Of a stretch of DNA of 64,000 nucleotides, positions 23,801-36,200 are shown in pieces. A program made the position numbers and the translations under genes. The DNA is taken from positions 16,951,052 through 17,015,051 of the forward strand of contig CM063258.1 in the NCBI GenBank assembly GCA_032158295.1, in the 5' to 3' direction. Each line of letters starts with the position of its first letter. Position 1 is the stretch's first letter. The DNA is from Pycnopodia helianthoides. Taxonomy: Eukaryota; Echinodermata; Asteroidea; Forcipulatida; Asteriidae. Below the pieces are notes generated by a model, which saw only the letters and a program-made list of their open reading frames with translations, was not told the DNA's origin and made no database searches.

Positions 23801-26800
23801 GAAACACCTACAATGAAATAATTCACACACATGTTCATTTAAACTGTACAAATTATTACAAACTTGCACATTGTCGACCTCGTTTACAGTATCCTGTCAT
23901 CACTCCCTTCGTTACTTCTTTTAATCTTCTCCTTTCCGGTCTATTTCTCTAATAAAACAAGCCGTATACATGTTCACTACGTTTTATTCATATAACAGAT
24001 TGTAGATGACCTCCCGGTTGTGTTGAGGGCGTATTTTGCAGCTTTTCTCGTTTATTAGTCGGTCTGTAATTTGTCAACATTTCTCACAGGAGATAGTTTT
24101 TTTTGCTTAATTTGAAGGACACTTTATGTTTACTTGAGTCGTTTTTGTTAAAACGGCCTATGTTGAATCATTTGGAACGTCTCGAGCCTTGAAGTGGACC
24201 TGTATTGTCGGCAGACTGAACACCAGTTCAGGGACACCGTGTGATTGTATAGCTAGAAGGTTAGAGAAACATACCGTTTTGGCACGTTCAACTTTTGTCC
24301 CAAAATACACTGCCCATTATTACGCTTACGATTGAATGAGCGATGCGTATTACATAGGTGTACTCTGCAAATGGAACCGACGAATACTGTATTATAATAC
24401 CATCTGCATTGTGCACTCAATATGGTATGAGTTGGCCAACAGGCTGACTTTGTGTAATAAAGTATTAATTCTGAGGTACAACATTCATTCTGTACTACGG
24501 TCGTATTTCGGAACTCGGTTGTATCATCTATGCTTAAGAAGACGACGTTATAACCATGCCACAAGCAATGTGATGAAATGAAAATTGTACCAACCAGACG
24601 CTGAAATACAGATTTATACACCACACAAATTTTGCCTTTGGATATAAACGTACTCCACATGATTGAATTTTGCACCGTGATCTTTTTAAGAGTAAATCTC
24701 CAGGAGTTATTCGCTCGTCTTCACCACGTTCTGAATGGATTGTTTGACTTGGTGTTAGGTCAGTGCAGGAGATTGTTGTGGAACATTTCTAAAGATGTTT
24801 ATTAACAGTACATGGTAGCAACATATCAAAGTTTGAACGTCAGTGCATTGGTTATCAATAATATTCGCCAACATCGATCCCCTAAGACTTACTACGTAAG
24901 TATATCATTAATATTATTGAATTATCTTGACTCACGACTGGTTGTCCAGAACAATTATGTAAAACTTGCCACGGTTTTTTCAAGATGACCCATTTTTATG
25001 TTTTAACCATTGATTTATAAATAGTTTCAGGTCATGTACAGGCACCAGCCTCAAAGGTGGGTTCTGGTCTATCAATCTACCGAACATGTTGACATCTGAC
25101 TTTTTAATGAAGCGATTTATCTTAATGAACTATGCATAAATAGCTAGGTATATCCAATTGATTTTAACATCTAACTGATCTCAGTGTCGACCACTTTTTG
25201 CTTGTAGACCATTTGAAAAACAAACGTCATTCATAAACTTTCAAGTAAGTGTTTGTAAAATAATGCCTTTGAAATGATCTCATAAAGTAATTATTCACTG
25301 TTGTTCGTTTGATCTATTTATGCTACGTTATGGTAAAGGAAACTCCTGGCATATGAAATCACTCGTGAAATTTTCAATATCATTCAATTTCGTATTTCTT
25401 ATAAGCTTTCTTAAACCTATGCTATGTAGACATATCTAGAAAAATGTATAACGATTTAAAAAATATTTTTAAGATGACCGGTTTGTCTTAGTTCCTTGAT
25501 TTAAATCGAAATACTCAATTTTTTGTTATGATGAAAGTACAGTGGTTTTAGTTCACCATTCTTCAAGGAACAATTTACCACTTTGAATTAAATCAAGTTG
25601 TGTATGGAAAGCATATTATATGGCACAAGTGGTAACTATATTGGTAATTAACATCTCGGTTCATATTTCAGTGTTTTATGTTTCCCATAAAGACGTCCTC
25701 GTTGAAAATGATTTTCTTACTGTCCAATACCTGTGTATGACCTCTGTTAGAAAAGTTCTAATCTATGTGAGTACTTTGGCCTAGTGAAAATATCATGGTA
25801 CAGACCTTATCATATCGAGGCATCTTGTTTGTTTTCCCGACATGTCTAAATCGTTGCTTGAGGGAACCAAAAACCTCCCTTTAAAACGAAGAACTTGAGC
25901 TGTCGTTGTGTTTACACGGAAAGCCTAAAATTAATTCCCAAATGACAAAAAGGTCAAATGTATTTCAAGAACCAAACCGATTTTAAATTTGGATTTTACC
26001 CATCACAAAGTCTACTAGACGCACGACGTCATGTATTTAGCAGGTGGCTAATCATTGAGCAACATTCATTCTTTCTGATTGATAATTCAATAAGTGCCTT
26101 GTTGCTATTTATATTGCTCATAGACTGTCTGGTTTGGAACCGCGTTCTCAATACATAATCCAGACTAATGTATGTGATAATGATACTGTTGAACTACGAG
26201 TAATGAACCGTTGCTTCGGTCGTTTCAGCTTACTTTCTCTTTTAGAATATGTATCCATATTAAAAGTATACTCCATATGGTATTATTTACAGTATTTGAT
26301 CGAAGTTATTCTTCTCAAGTTGCAATAGCCTTGTAATAAATGGTGAATATCCTGACAGCTGATAATCCTTCTTCAAAAGCTTGTTTACAGCCACCAAGCG
26401 ATAATACCGGAACATTATATCAATGCATAAACAATTCATTTACCTTTTTTAATACAATCATGTTTAGGCCTTCAAGTTGAAGGCTTATGGGAACCAAACG
26501 ATAAGCGCTATGGTGACCGAGTTTCTAGACTAGTAATTGTAATGACTTAATTACATTCATAAAAAAGGTAATTGTCAAAATAGTAATTGCGAATACTAAA
26601 GTAATTAAAGTTCTGCTTTTGAATAAGAATCTGTAGTGAAGTTAATAACTTTTCGTGATAGTTTTAACTTAAAGAAGACTTCATCACTTCCCCATCCAAA
26701 GCGTCACCATAAATGCGAAAATCCTCGGGGAAATCAAGTGTTTTTTTGCAGATTGGAAGCTTAGGCCTGGTTCATCTGCAATGGAGCAAACGCTGGTGCA

Positions 26801-27050
26801 ATTTTCTGCAGCAGATTAAATTTTTAATTGAGTAACCTTTATTATGTTTATGCTTGTGAAACAACCTTGTTGTAATGTTTCCAGGTATTAAACATCTATA
26901 TTTTTTGAAAATGTATCAGCTAAATGTTCATGGAAGCCCATCTTGTATAAATTAATAAGTTAATTCCTTACCTGTTTTGTTTTTAACATGAGGTTGTTTT
27001 AACATAAAGCTTATAAACTTGTTTGACATGTATTTTTGTTCGCTTGGCAG
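20880..27050. other. Non-coding, possible first-intron sequence
   Basis: About 6 kb without a supportable gene. A T(9)G(11) junction at ~22611-22628 resembles the interior of the hAT-like MITEs. The 140-codon minus-strand frame at 24253-24675 has no recognisable domain. Confidence 0.5.
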
Positions 27051-27258
27051 AAGAAAGAAAAACCGGAAAGTCCGACAATGCAGCGACCCAACTTTTCTGA
27101 CCCTGCTTCGGTTGAGAGGCTTTTCATTCAAGCAGTAGAAAGAGGTGATCGTAAGGCCATTATCTTCGCCTTAGAGAATGCTCCCGATCTCAACATCAAT
27201 TGTACGGATCAGGATGACAGACCCGCTCTTCTCATCTCCATACAGAATGGCAATTCAG
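27051..27258 (+). CDS. TRPC: TRPC exon A: N-terminus and first ankyrin-like repeat
   Basis: Acceptor CTTGGCAG|AAG and donor TCAG|GTTTGA. It encodes KKEKPESPTMQRPNFSDP followed by VERLFIQAVERGDRK and LNINCTDQDDRPAL, matching the opening TRPC ankyrin pattern (FL.A...GD...V and NVNC.D..G..AL). The internal ATG at 27078 is a usable start if upstream sequence is UTR. It ends in phase 1. Confidence 0.9.
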
Positions 27259-30200
27259 GTTTGACAATAGCTATTTAATACCATAACCCTTAAACTGACA
27301 AATTTACTCAATTGAACACCCCTATATTTGCATGCTTAACTTAAAGTACGACAAAACTTGAATCATCTTAAATATCTTAAGGGATATTTCACAGAGTGCC
27401 ACATAACACATACAAATGAAACCATCGCAGTGTAAATAATGACACATTACCTTATGGCATGTTGCTTCAAACTGATTATTGAACCATGTCGAATACCAAC
27501 CACAAGTTTCTCTATGGGTAGGTTGACCTATTAAAGGCAACTTTTGATAACGGTCTAAGTGTACCTATACTGCTTTAAGAAATGAACTTTTCTTTACTTT
27601 TTCTTTGCTAACACTTATTTCAGATATCGTTCAGCTTCTATTGGATCACAACGTACAGTTGGGGGATTGTTTATTACGTGCAGTTGACGAGCAGTTCGTT
27701 CAGGGTGTTCGCCTAATCTGCGAACATATCAAAAAGAAGAATTTACCCGTATGTCATTCCTTTTCTTGTTAATTTGTTTAAACAAATCTTGTTATGGTTT
27801 AACCGCAATCTTTTAAATGTGTCTTCAAGTTAAGCTCGGTCAAAACTTCACTGTCCCTTTTACAGAAATTTATCATGACCCGGGGTGTAGTGAATTATTT
27901 TTAATTTGATGTCGTCCGCTGTAACGGATAGTAACTTTTTCATATAACAGAGCAGATGTATTTATTACTATTCATCATAATATGAACGAATTCAACTATA
28001 ACAGTTCAGTAACATTAGTTACATTGGTCGATAAGAAAACTTATTGCTGTATTTTGCTACGAATTTGAGAAATTTTGAAATTGTATATCATACTATACTG
28101 CAATATTGTTAAACATGCACGGAATTACACTTTTAATAATAAAGATACAGATCTTTAGGTTTTCGGGAAATCTATAAAAGAAGTTCTATTACAGTTTAAA
28201 CATCGCAGTAGTAACTTTTTTCGTCTCAGCTTTTATGAAATGTTGATGAGGATCAATTACAACTTAGTGTCGCAGCGTACACAGTCATTGACGTATGTAT
28301 AGGCAACAATCTGATCCAGAAGTCTAACGAGTTTAATCTTTTTTATAACATGTTTTTTACTTCCTTGGTTATTAGGAAGCTCTAAATTGCCGTGCCCTTA
28401 ACGGCGATTTTCACTTTGATGTTACACCCCTGGTCCTAGCAGCACAACACAATCATTTTGACATCATTCGAATTTTATTGGAGTATGGAGCGAGAATCAA
28501 AGATCCAAGAGAATACAGTGACGAAGCAGCGATGCACACATTGGAAAACTCCGTAGGGATGATAAATCTTTATAAGGTTTGTGACAAAAACATCCTTTTG
28601 CAATTTGCATTTAATAAATTTTGCTGAAAGATAACGTAAAATAGCCATGAAAGACTAGAATGATATCGTAAAATCATAAAGTCTTAAAAGCCACAGCTTC
28701 AAAAGAAGTTTTTGCAATCTGTAGTCCATTCTTCTGCCGTTTATTGTCAGAGAGATCATCACGTTTTTTGTTTTTGTAATTTGTAAATCACCATCTCAGG
28801 TCTTACTTATACGGAAACTTAAAAACAAATTTATTCCACAATTAAAAAAATTATATTTTACCACTCCCGTTTACAATTTTGAATGATGCATTTTGATATG
28901 TCGAATCAATATACTTACATGATATACAATTGCATTTTACACATTTATTTTGAAAAACATTTTTACACATTTGGAATAAATTTGTCTTTATCACACAAGG
29001 CACTTGCAAGTCAAGCCTACATCTCACAAACATCAAGCGATCCCTTCAGTACAACATTTGAACTTTGTTCTAAACTTCGTAAACTCGCTCTGACCAAGTA
29101 TGAATTCTGCGACCAGTTTCAAGAGTTAGCGAGACAGTGTGAGGACTTTGCAGCTGGTCTTCTAGACCAGGTGCGAGATTCCAATGAACAGGCTCTGATT
29201 CTCAACCATGATCCATACGGATGGAGTAATCCGTCCGAAGACCTTCAGACATGTCAGCCCAACAGAGTGAAAGCTGCAATATTTTTTGAACAGAGAAAGG
29301 TATGATATTACTGTTATAAACTCTTTCAAAATTTGTTTAAAGGAGTTAGTCAACGTGTACTTATTGGAATGTTTACCAAGTAGTTAATTGAACAGATGGT
29401 ACATAGTAACATGATATCTGTGGATGTTAATTACAACCTCTGTTATAATATTATATAAACACACAAACTGACTGAAGCAATTCGCAATGCATCTTTTATC
29501 TATTCCCACAGAAGAGACTTTAATGACACTTTTTACCAGATGTCATTTTCATCCGACATAACAAAATAAATAATAAAGAAAGAAAGAAAGAAATAATTAA
29601 AATGTTTGTTTCATACTTTACAAAATGATTTTGGGGTTCAAATTGTACTGCGACGTGGAACACCGTTGCCGAAATTTACAATGAACTCTACAGGTACCGT
29701 CGTTAAAAGATTAGGGGCCTATAGGTTTAATAAAAAATAAAAAAATAAATAAAAAAACCAATGCATCAAATCAAAGTCTATGCGCTGCTCTTACTAGATA
29801 CAACGACTTAATGACGTCACCACTGCGTCATTGTGACCTGTTTTATAAATGTATTTTTTATTTGTGGCGAGAGTTTGGGGCGCGTTTGTGGCGAGGACGA
29901 CTTGGTCGTGCGACTCCGTTTGAACACTTTTAGATGCCTTTGACGACGCTTGGGGTTAAAGGTAAAATGAAAACCTGAATATGGAAATAAGCCTATTTTG
30001 CACCATTTTTTAAAACAGAAATTTGATGAAGTGTTATGCACCTTTTGATGACGATATTTAAGATTTGTTGGTTCTCAGTGCGCCAATTTCGCTTCGCTGG
30101 CATTACCTCAAATGAAGAACACAATTTAAATAAATAATAATACACTTGTGATTAATTACAGTTTGTTGCTCATCCTCACTGCCAACAACGTCTAATCGAA

Positions 30201-33200
30201 CAGTGGTACCATGGTCTTCCTGGCTGGCGAGACCAAAGTTCATTCAAGTCTGGTTTGACCGTCTTGTTGATGGGTCTTAGTTTCCCGCTTCTCTCTATAG
30301 CTTACATTCTTTTCCCGTATGGCAAGCTTGGCAGGTTTCTACGCATCCCGTATGTCAAGTTTGTGTGTCACACTGCCTCCCAACTCTGCTTCCTTCTTCT
30401 CTTGTTGTACCAAACTATAGGTAAGTGGCAGGAAAAGATTCAAAACACTACAATGTTATGAAATTAGTTATTCTATTCTAGTAACAAAATCATTGTAACT
30501 AGCTAATTGTTACATAAGATTCAAAACACAAAATTCAAGAAAATTTTGTTTCAGTGTATCGTAGACCGTAAAAAAGAATGCAACAAGAGACCAAACTTAG
30601 AGACAGAAACACCGGGGTTTCCCCTACCCTTCCACTACGTACACGAGACCTAGGGCTTGTCCCATCCGAAGGACAAAGCAATTATGGTAAAGCATCTTGC
30701 TCACAAGTGCCACGACCGTGACTTGGCCCCACACTCTGCTGATCAGAAACATTGGAGCTTAAAGGAACACCTTGCCTTGGATCGGGCGAGTTGGTAAAAA
30801 AAGCGTTTGTTTTTGTAACCGTTTGTTATAAAATGCAATGAAAGTCGATACAATGACCCACACAAAATATGGCTCGAAATTGCGTGGTTTACTTTGCGAA
30901 CTAACACGGTCGGCCATTTTGTGGAGTCGAAAATTTGCCCGGTAAATGTTTTCATCCATCCTACAATCTAGCCTGTTTTAAGAGGAATATCAATACTTCA
31001 CTTCAGCTTTCATGGGGGTTTTCATATCACATTTTCTTCTCTGTAGCCCGTAACTAAGGATTGCTTTTACCTTGTTCGGGGCGAATCTGTAGTCTAAAAA
31101 GAGAATGTTAAAACAGAATGTACAGAATAAAAAGTATAAACCTTGGAGTGTAAGTATATGTTAATTGTCAAATTTATGTATTTATTTTACTTGTGTGTTT
31201 TATTTGAATCCTGTAGTTGAAAGCACATCTCACCCCTTGTCAGCATTAGCAGTGAGCAAAGCAGATGAAGAACGCACTTCAAGTGATTCAGTGTCAACTA
31301 CGACGGTCAAATCTAACCCACCTAGTATTATTATGCTGTTTATAGTGGCATGGGTTGCCGGTAATTAAAACATTTGATCGTTATCTTATTTAATTTTAAA
31401 AGAAAAATCAAAGTTAAATACTCATTCCTTAGTTGTGGTTAGAGTAATTTGTAATTTTTTTATTTGAAATACCAATTATCGAATCCATCCGATTCACAGT
31501 AATTTGTTCAGCAGGCTATTTCTTTTTCATACAGGGATGACGTGGTCCAAATGCAAGGAGCTTTGGTACAATGGCTCAAGATTCTTCAATAATCTCTGGA
31601 ACTATTTTGACTTCGTTACACTTGTGTTATACTGGACGGTCATAGCGCTTCTTTTCATGGTGTATTTTAAGGTACTGACTTGATAGTTTTTATGTGCTAT
31701 ATTTTTTCGAATTTATAATCATAGTAAGCGGACACAGTTTACTTTGGGAAAAGGATCATGCTTTATTATTTAAGATATTGTAATTCCTACTATGACATCA
31801 GAGCTTGTGTACACCATACCGAATTAATTGACTCACACACACCAACGGTGGGAAAATAGTTATACCTTTCGGAATTCACTAGAGTCTAAGCTTTTTAAAG
31901 ACTAATCACCGTTCAAAAGAGTAGCCATATCAATGAATTTGAAAATATTTTTTTTGATGACGACTTTTCCTTCTCGGTGGTTTTTAATGTAATGTAGTTT
32001 GGATTCAGGATGATTCAGGAGACGATCCTGAAATAGCGCTTTATATGAACAACAAAATATGATTACTCTTATTAAAATATTATTGTTTTTTATTTATTTT
32101 GTAAACCTATAGGCACAGCAAAGCGATCCAGCTCACTTAGTGGCTCGGTCACAGGAAGTTAATGTGACTTTAGGGCCGTCCTCTACGCTTGATCCATTCA
32201 CCCTTGAATCAAACGATGCTCCCGTCCAAGAAGGCTTAAAAGACATCGAAGAATCCCTAGATGTTATCTCAGGCAAGCTTGATCAGCTCATATCTGGACA
32301 GCAGATGATGACTTCTAATATGTCCCACGCGGTGTTAAAGGCAATGGCCAACAAGACCCGTCGAGGATTCAGACTGCCAGTAAGTTAAAAGTACTCTTGA
32401 AATGGGAAAAAGTTTCAAATATCACTTTTCTAAGAGATTTTGTGCCTTCAATATTAAGTAGTGAAATAAAATCACTTGTTCATTTCAGGAGGCAAAAGAA
32501 GGTGAAGATGGAGAGGAATACGAGCGTTTTACATGGCAGCCATATAACCCTATCCTAGTGGCAGAGGCATTGTTTGCCCTTGCGAAGGTCATGAGCTTTA
32601 TGAGAATGATCTGTCTGACCGTAGTTAACCGACATGTGGGACCTATGCAAATCTCCCTAGGTGGTATGATGATGGATATCGCCAAGTTTCTCTTCATATT
32701 CTGCTTTGTATGGTTTGCGTTCTCTCTAGGAATGAACCAGTTGTATTGGTACTATGCAAAGCATCTTAATCAACCCTTTGGAACGTAAGTCACTACTAAC
32801 TGTGTTTCCAGTTCAGTATTACGTAGACTCTAAGAAGTCCCGTTCAGACTATTGAAATGGTAGTGGGTCCGAGGGAATCGGTTTCGGCGAATCGGAATAA
32901 CCCTGAGTCTCTGCTAAAACATGTTGCTGACTCAAATTCCTGGTTAGTGTGTAAGTGGAGAGCAGGTTCCACTCCCAGTGAGAAGGGCCAAATCTCATAA
33001 AGCTGCTTAAGCATAAAAAGTAGCAAAGTAAAATAAAATTATGCTTACCAGAGTAAGATTACCAGCCAAATTACCATGTCACATGTACAATCTGTGACTG
33101 GAATCCTGCTTATTTTTGCTAAGCAGAAAGTTGTTAAGCAATATTTGCTGCTTAAGCAGCTCTATGAAATTGGCCCCTGGAAAGTGAGTCTGATCCAATG

Positions 33201-36200
33201 AAACCAGGCTCTAGGTCAAATCTGACCCGAGTCAATTTTGATCCGGGTCAGGTCTTAGTGACAACACTGTAACAATAGTACACAGAGGTACAGTCGGCAA
33301 ATGCACATATTTTATACACAGCTTTTACTTCCGTTATTAAACAAATTGATATAAATGGTTTTCGTTGTTTTCGTAATTAAGAATCACTTTTTGTCAAAGA
33401 TAATCTGCAGTGTTGTGCTATAAAGTGTCATTTCATTTTATTTTATGTCTGGTATCGTAAAATTTTATATCCGGAAACTGAAGCGTCTTACTTGTAACAA
33501 CTATATGCCTAGTCTTGATTGGCGACGTTCATTTTGTTTAACGTGGTGCGATATCGCAACACTAATAGGCCGATTGCCCTCTCCAAGTCACGTGACCTAT
33601 AGTGGGTATCTAACATCAACAAACAATGCGTCCACCATAGGAAAGTGTCGTTGTTGTAATGTACATGGTGATTGTTCCATTTATTTATTCGATCGAAGGT
33701 TTTCTTTCTCGAAATCTGTGAAGAATATTTCATTAAACCAGACCTCACCGGAGTGGCTGAATAAACCAGTAAGGACAGTTCCAGCAAGTTTCGGAAAATC
33801 TAAATATCCGCAAAGCACGTCTAATTTAAATGCTCACGATGTGCTCATCCGGGATCACACACTTTTGAACACAAGAGTGTCGCAATTTTGAAGCTGAAAT
33901 CATCCAAAAGGAAGAAAAGGCTTTCTAAAACTGTGATTTTTGTTTTGCTATTTGAAATTCCGCAAGGCTAAATATTAATTTCTAACTTTTATTAGGGCTT
34001 ACACTGATTTACACAACAAGCAAAATACCAGAGGGTGGATCGTCGTCCGACGCCGGTAGTGCATAACTCTAAATAAACCCCATTAATTTGTAATAGAATA
34101 CTCGTTATGTATGAAAAAGTCACTATGCTTTAAATCAACGTCACAACATACAACTTTAATAAAAGGGCTTAGTATAGTTGTGTTATTATTCACAAAAATA
34201 AAGCTGACTGTCGGCGTACTCGCTCTGCCACAACATAGTTTATTGCACGTCTGCCATCCGCTGAGATGACGTAGTACCCACTATAGGTCACGTGATGACA
34301 TGTAAACATTGGAAGCGCAATCGGTCTATTACTGTCCGCAACACGAATTACTGGAGAAGAGATATCTGTATCACACGAACATCGGTTGTTTCGATCCAGA
34401 TTTATAGACTTGCCCAGTCCTTCTGAGTCAGACTCCCAAACAGTCAATGTAGCGCCCTCTACAGGTGGCTAATACAAAAAACAGCGTCGCCAATCAAGAC
34501 TACTATGCCTACGTTTGGTTTATGTGCATTTCCATCCGTCTGAAGGTATTTGTTTCTTATGTTTTTTTTGCAGGCTTATGGAGACAATGGCAACCCTATT
34601 CTGGGCGTTATTTGGACTGCCAGATATCTCAATTGTCAATTTACCAGGAATTAACCACTTGTTCACTCAGGCAGTCGGTCAATTATTGTATGCTGTGTAC
34701 CACATCATAGCAATAGTAGTACTCCTGAATGTACTTATTGCTATGATGAGTAATACCTACACTCGCGTTGAGGTTTGTATCAACAAGTAAACATTTGTTT
34801 TGTAAATAAGTTGCAGTTTCGGGGCTGCTTTGAGGAATCATGACTCGCCGTGTCGTGGCCGAGCGGAAAACACTGGACACAAGCTCTTGTGTTTCTGACT
34901 AGCAGAGTGTGTGTGCTCGAATTCCGATCTTGATACTTGTGTCCTTGAGCAAGACACTTAACCATCATTGTTCCGTCCCTCGGATGGGTCGTAACCGTTG
35001 GTCCCGTGTGTTGCGTAGGGTAATGTACGCAAAGAACTTAGTTAAACTCATCGTTTAAGAGGAGTTCGCCCAGGGTTTCCTGGTATGGGTTTTCAATTTA
35101 TTTTTTGGTTATGCAAACTCGCCCCAAAAGGCTTAGGGCAACCATGAGTGAGGGAATGGCTCGTTGATCTACATCTCAGCAAAGCCATGGTTTCAAGCTC
35201 AAACATTCTGATAGGAGGAACCAGGTCGGGCAAACAGGTGGCACATTTACCATGAAAATATATAAAGAAAAGACAGAGGCTGGCTACAGACCTACGATGG
35301 GAAAGAGGTTGAAATGTTGATCCCAACCCTTCATCAACAGTATTTACAATACGCTTCTGCTTTTTTTTTTTTAAAAATAAAGATAAAAATTGACAGGCAG
35401 ACGCTCGGGCCCAAATGTGAGAATATTACTCCAATAGGGGTCGTATAGTTGTCTTACACAGGTAGAGAGTAGCATCAGGAGGTAAGAACTTCTGAGCTCG
35501 ATAGAGACAACCAACTCGCATGGAAGCACTTTTTGCAATGCCTGAGATATACATCTCCCAATTGGTATCTGCGGAGATGTCAAGTCCAAGAAGGCGAAAA
35601 TATAATACCGCAGGCAAAATCGCTGGACCCCCTTGTATATAAAACCGTTATATGGTGCTATGTAAACAAAAGGGTCTAAATTATTTCAAACATAGCTGCG
35701 CATACCTTTTAGAAAAAAGGTGTTGAGTGCTTTTAAACGCCCCGCCAGATGTGATCAAGCCGTTTATAAAAACTGCGTATTTCGTGAATGATAACCTTTT
35801 ATATCACATTAGCTCTAACAACGTCAGAGAGAAGAAAAATATAACTTGTATTATGTACCCAAATGGTAATGTTTCGCTATAAATACTGCTTTTGAAAAAA
35901 TGATTGTGTTGGATCGTAACGTATCCTTCATTCTAGGTCACTGCTTCGCTTTCCTTTAAAATCAATGCCCTAATTTACTATTATTGGTTACAGATGGATG
36001 CCGATATGGAGTGGAAATTTTCTCGCTCTAAGTTGTGGATGAGTTACTTTGATGAACTTGGGACGGTACCTCCTCCTCTAAACACCCTACCAACCCCCAA
36101 GACAGTGTACTACTTCGTCAGGTGGCTCTTCTGTGACGTGTGCTGCCGAGAAAATCTCGCCAAGAAATACAAGGTACAACATTGGATAATGGTCAGAGTG

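Noticed and set aside
24253..24675. 140-codon minus-strand open frame
   Set aside because: No recognisable domain, cysteine-rich random-looking composition, no splice or start context; likely chance in intronic DNA.
33445..33891. 148-codon + strand frame
   Set aside because: Lies in the arm of the foldback element and has no transposase or other motif.
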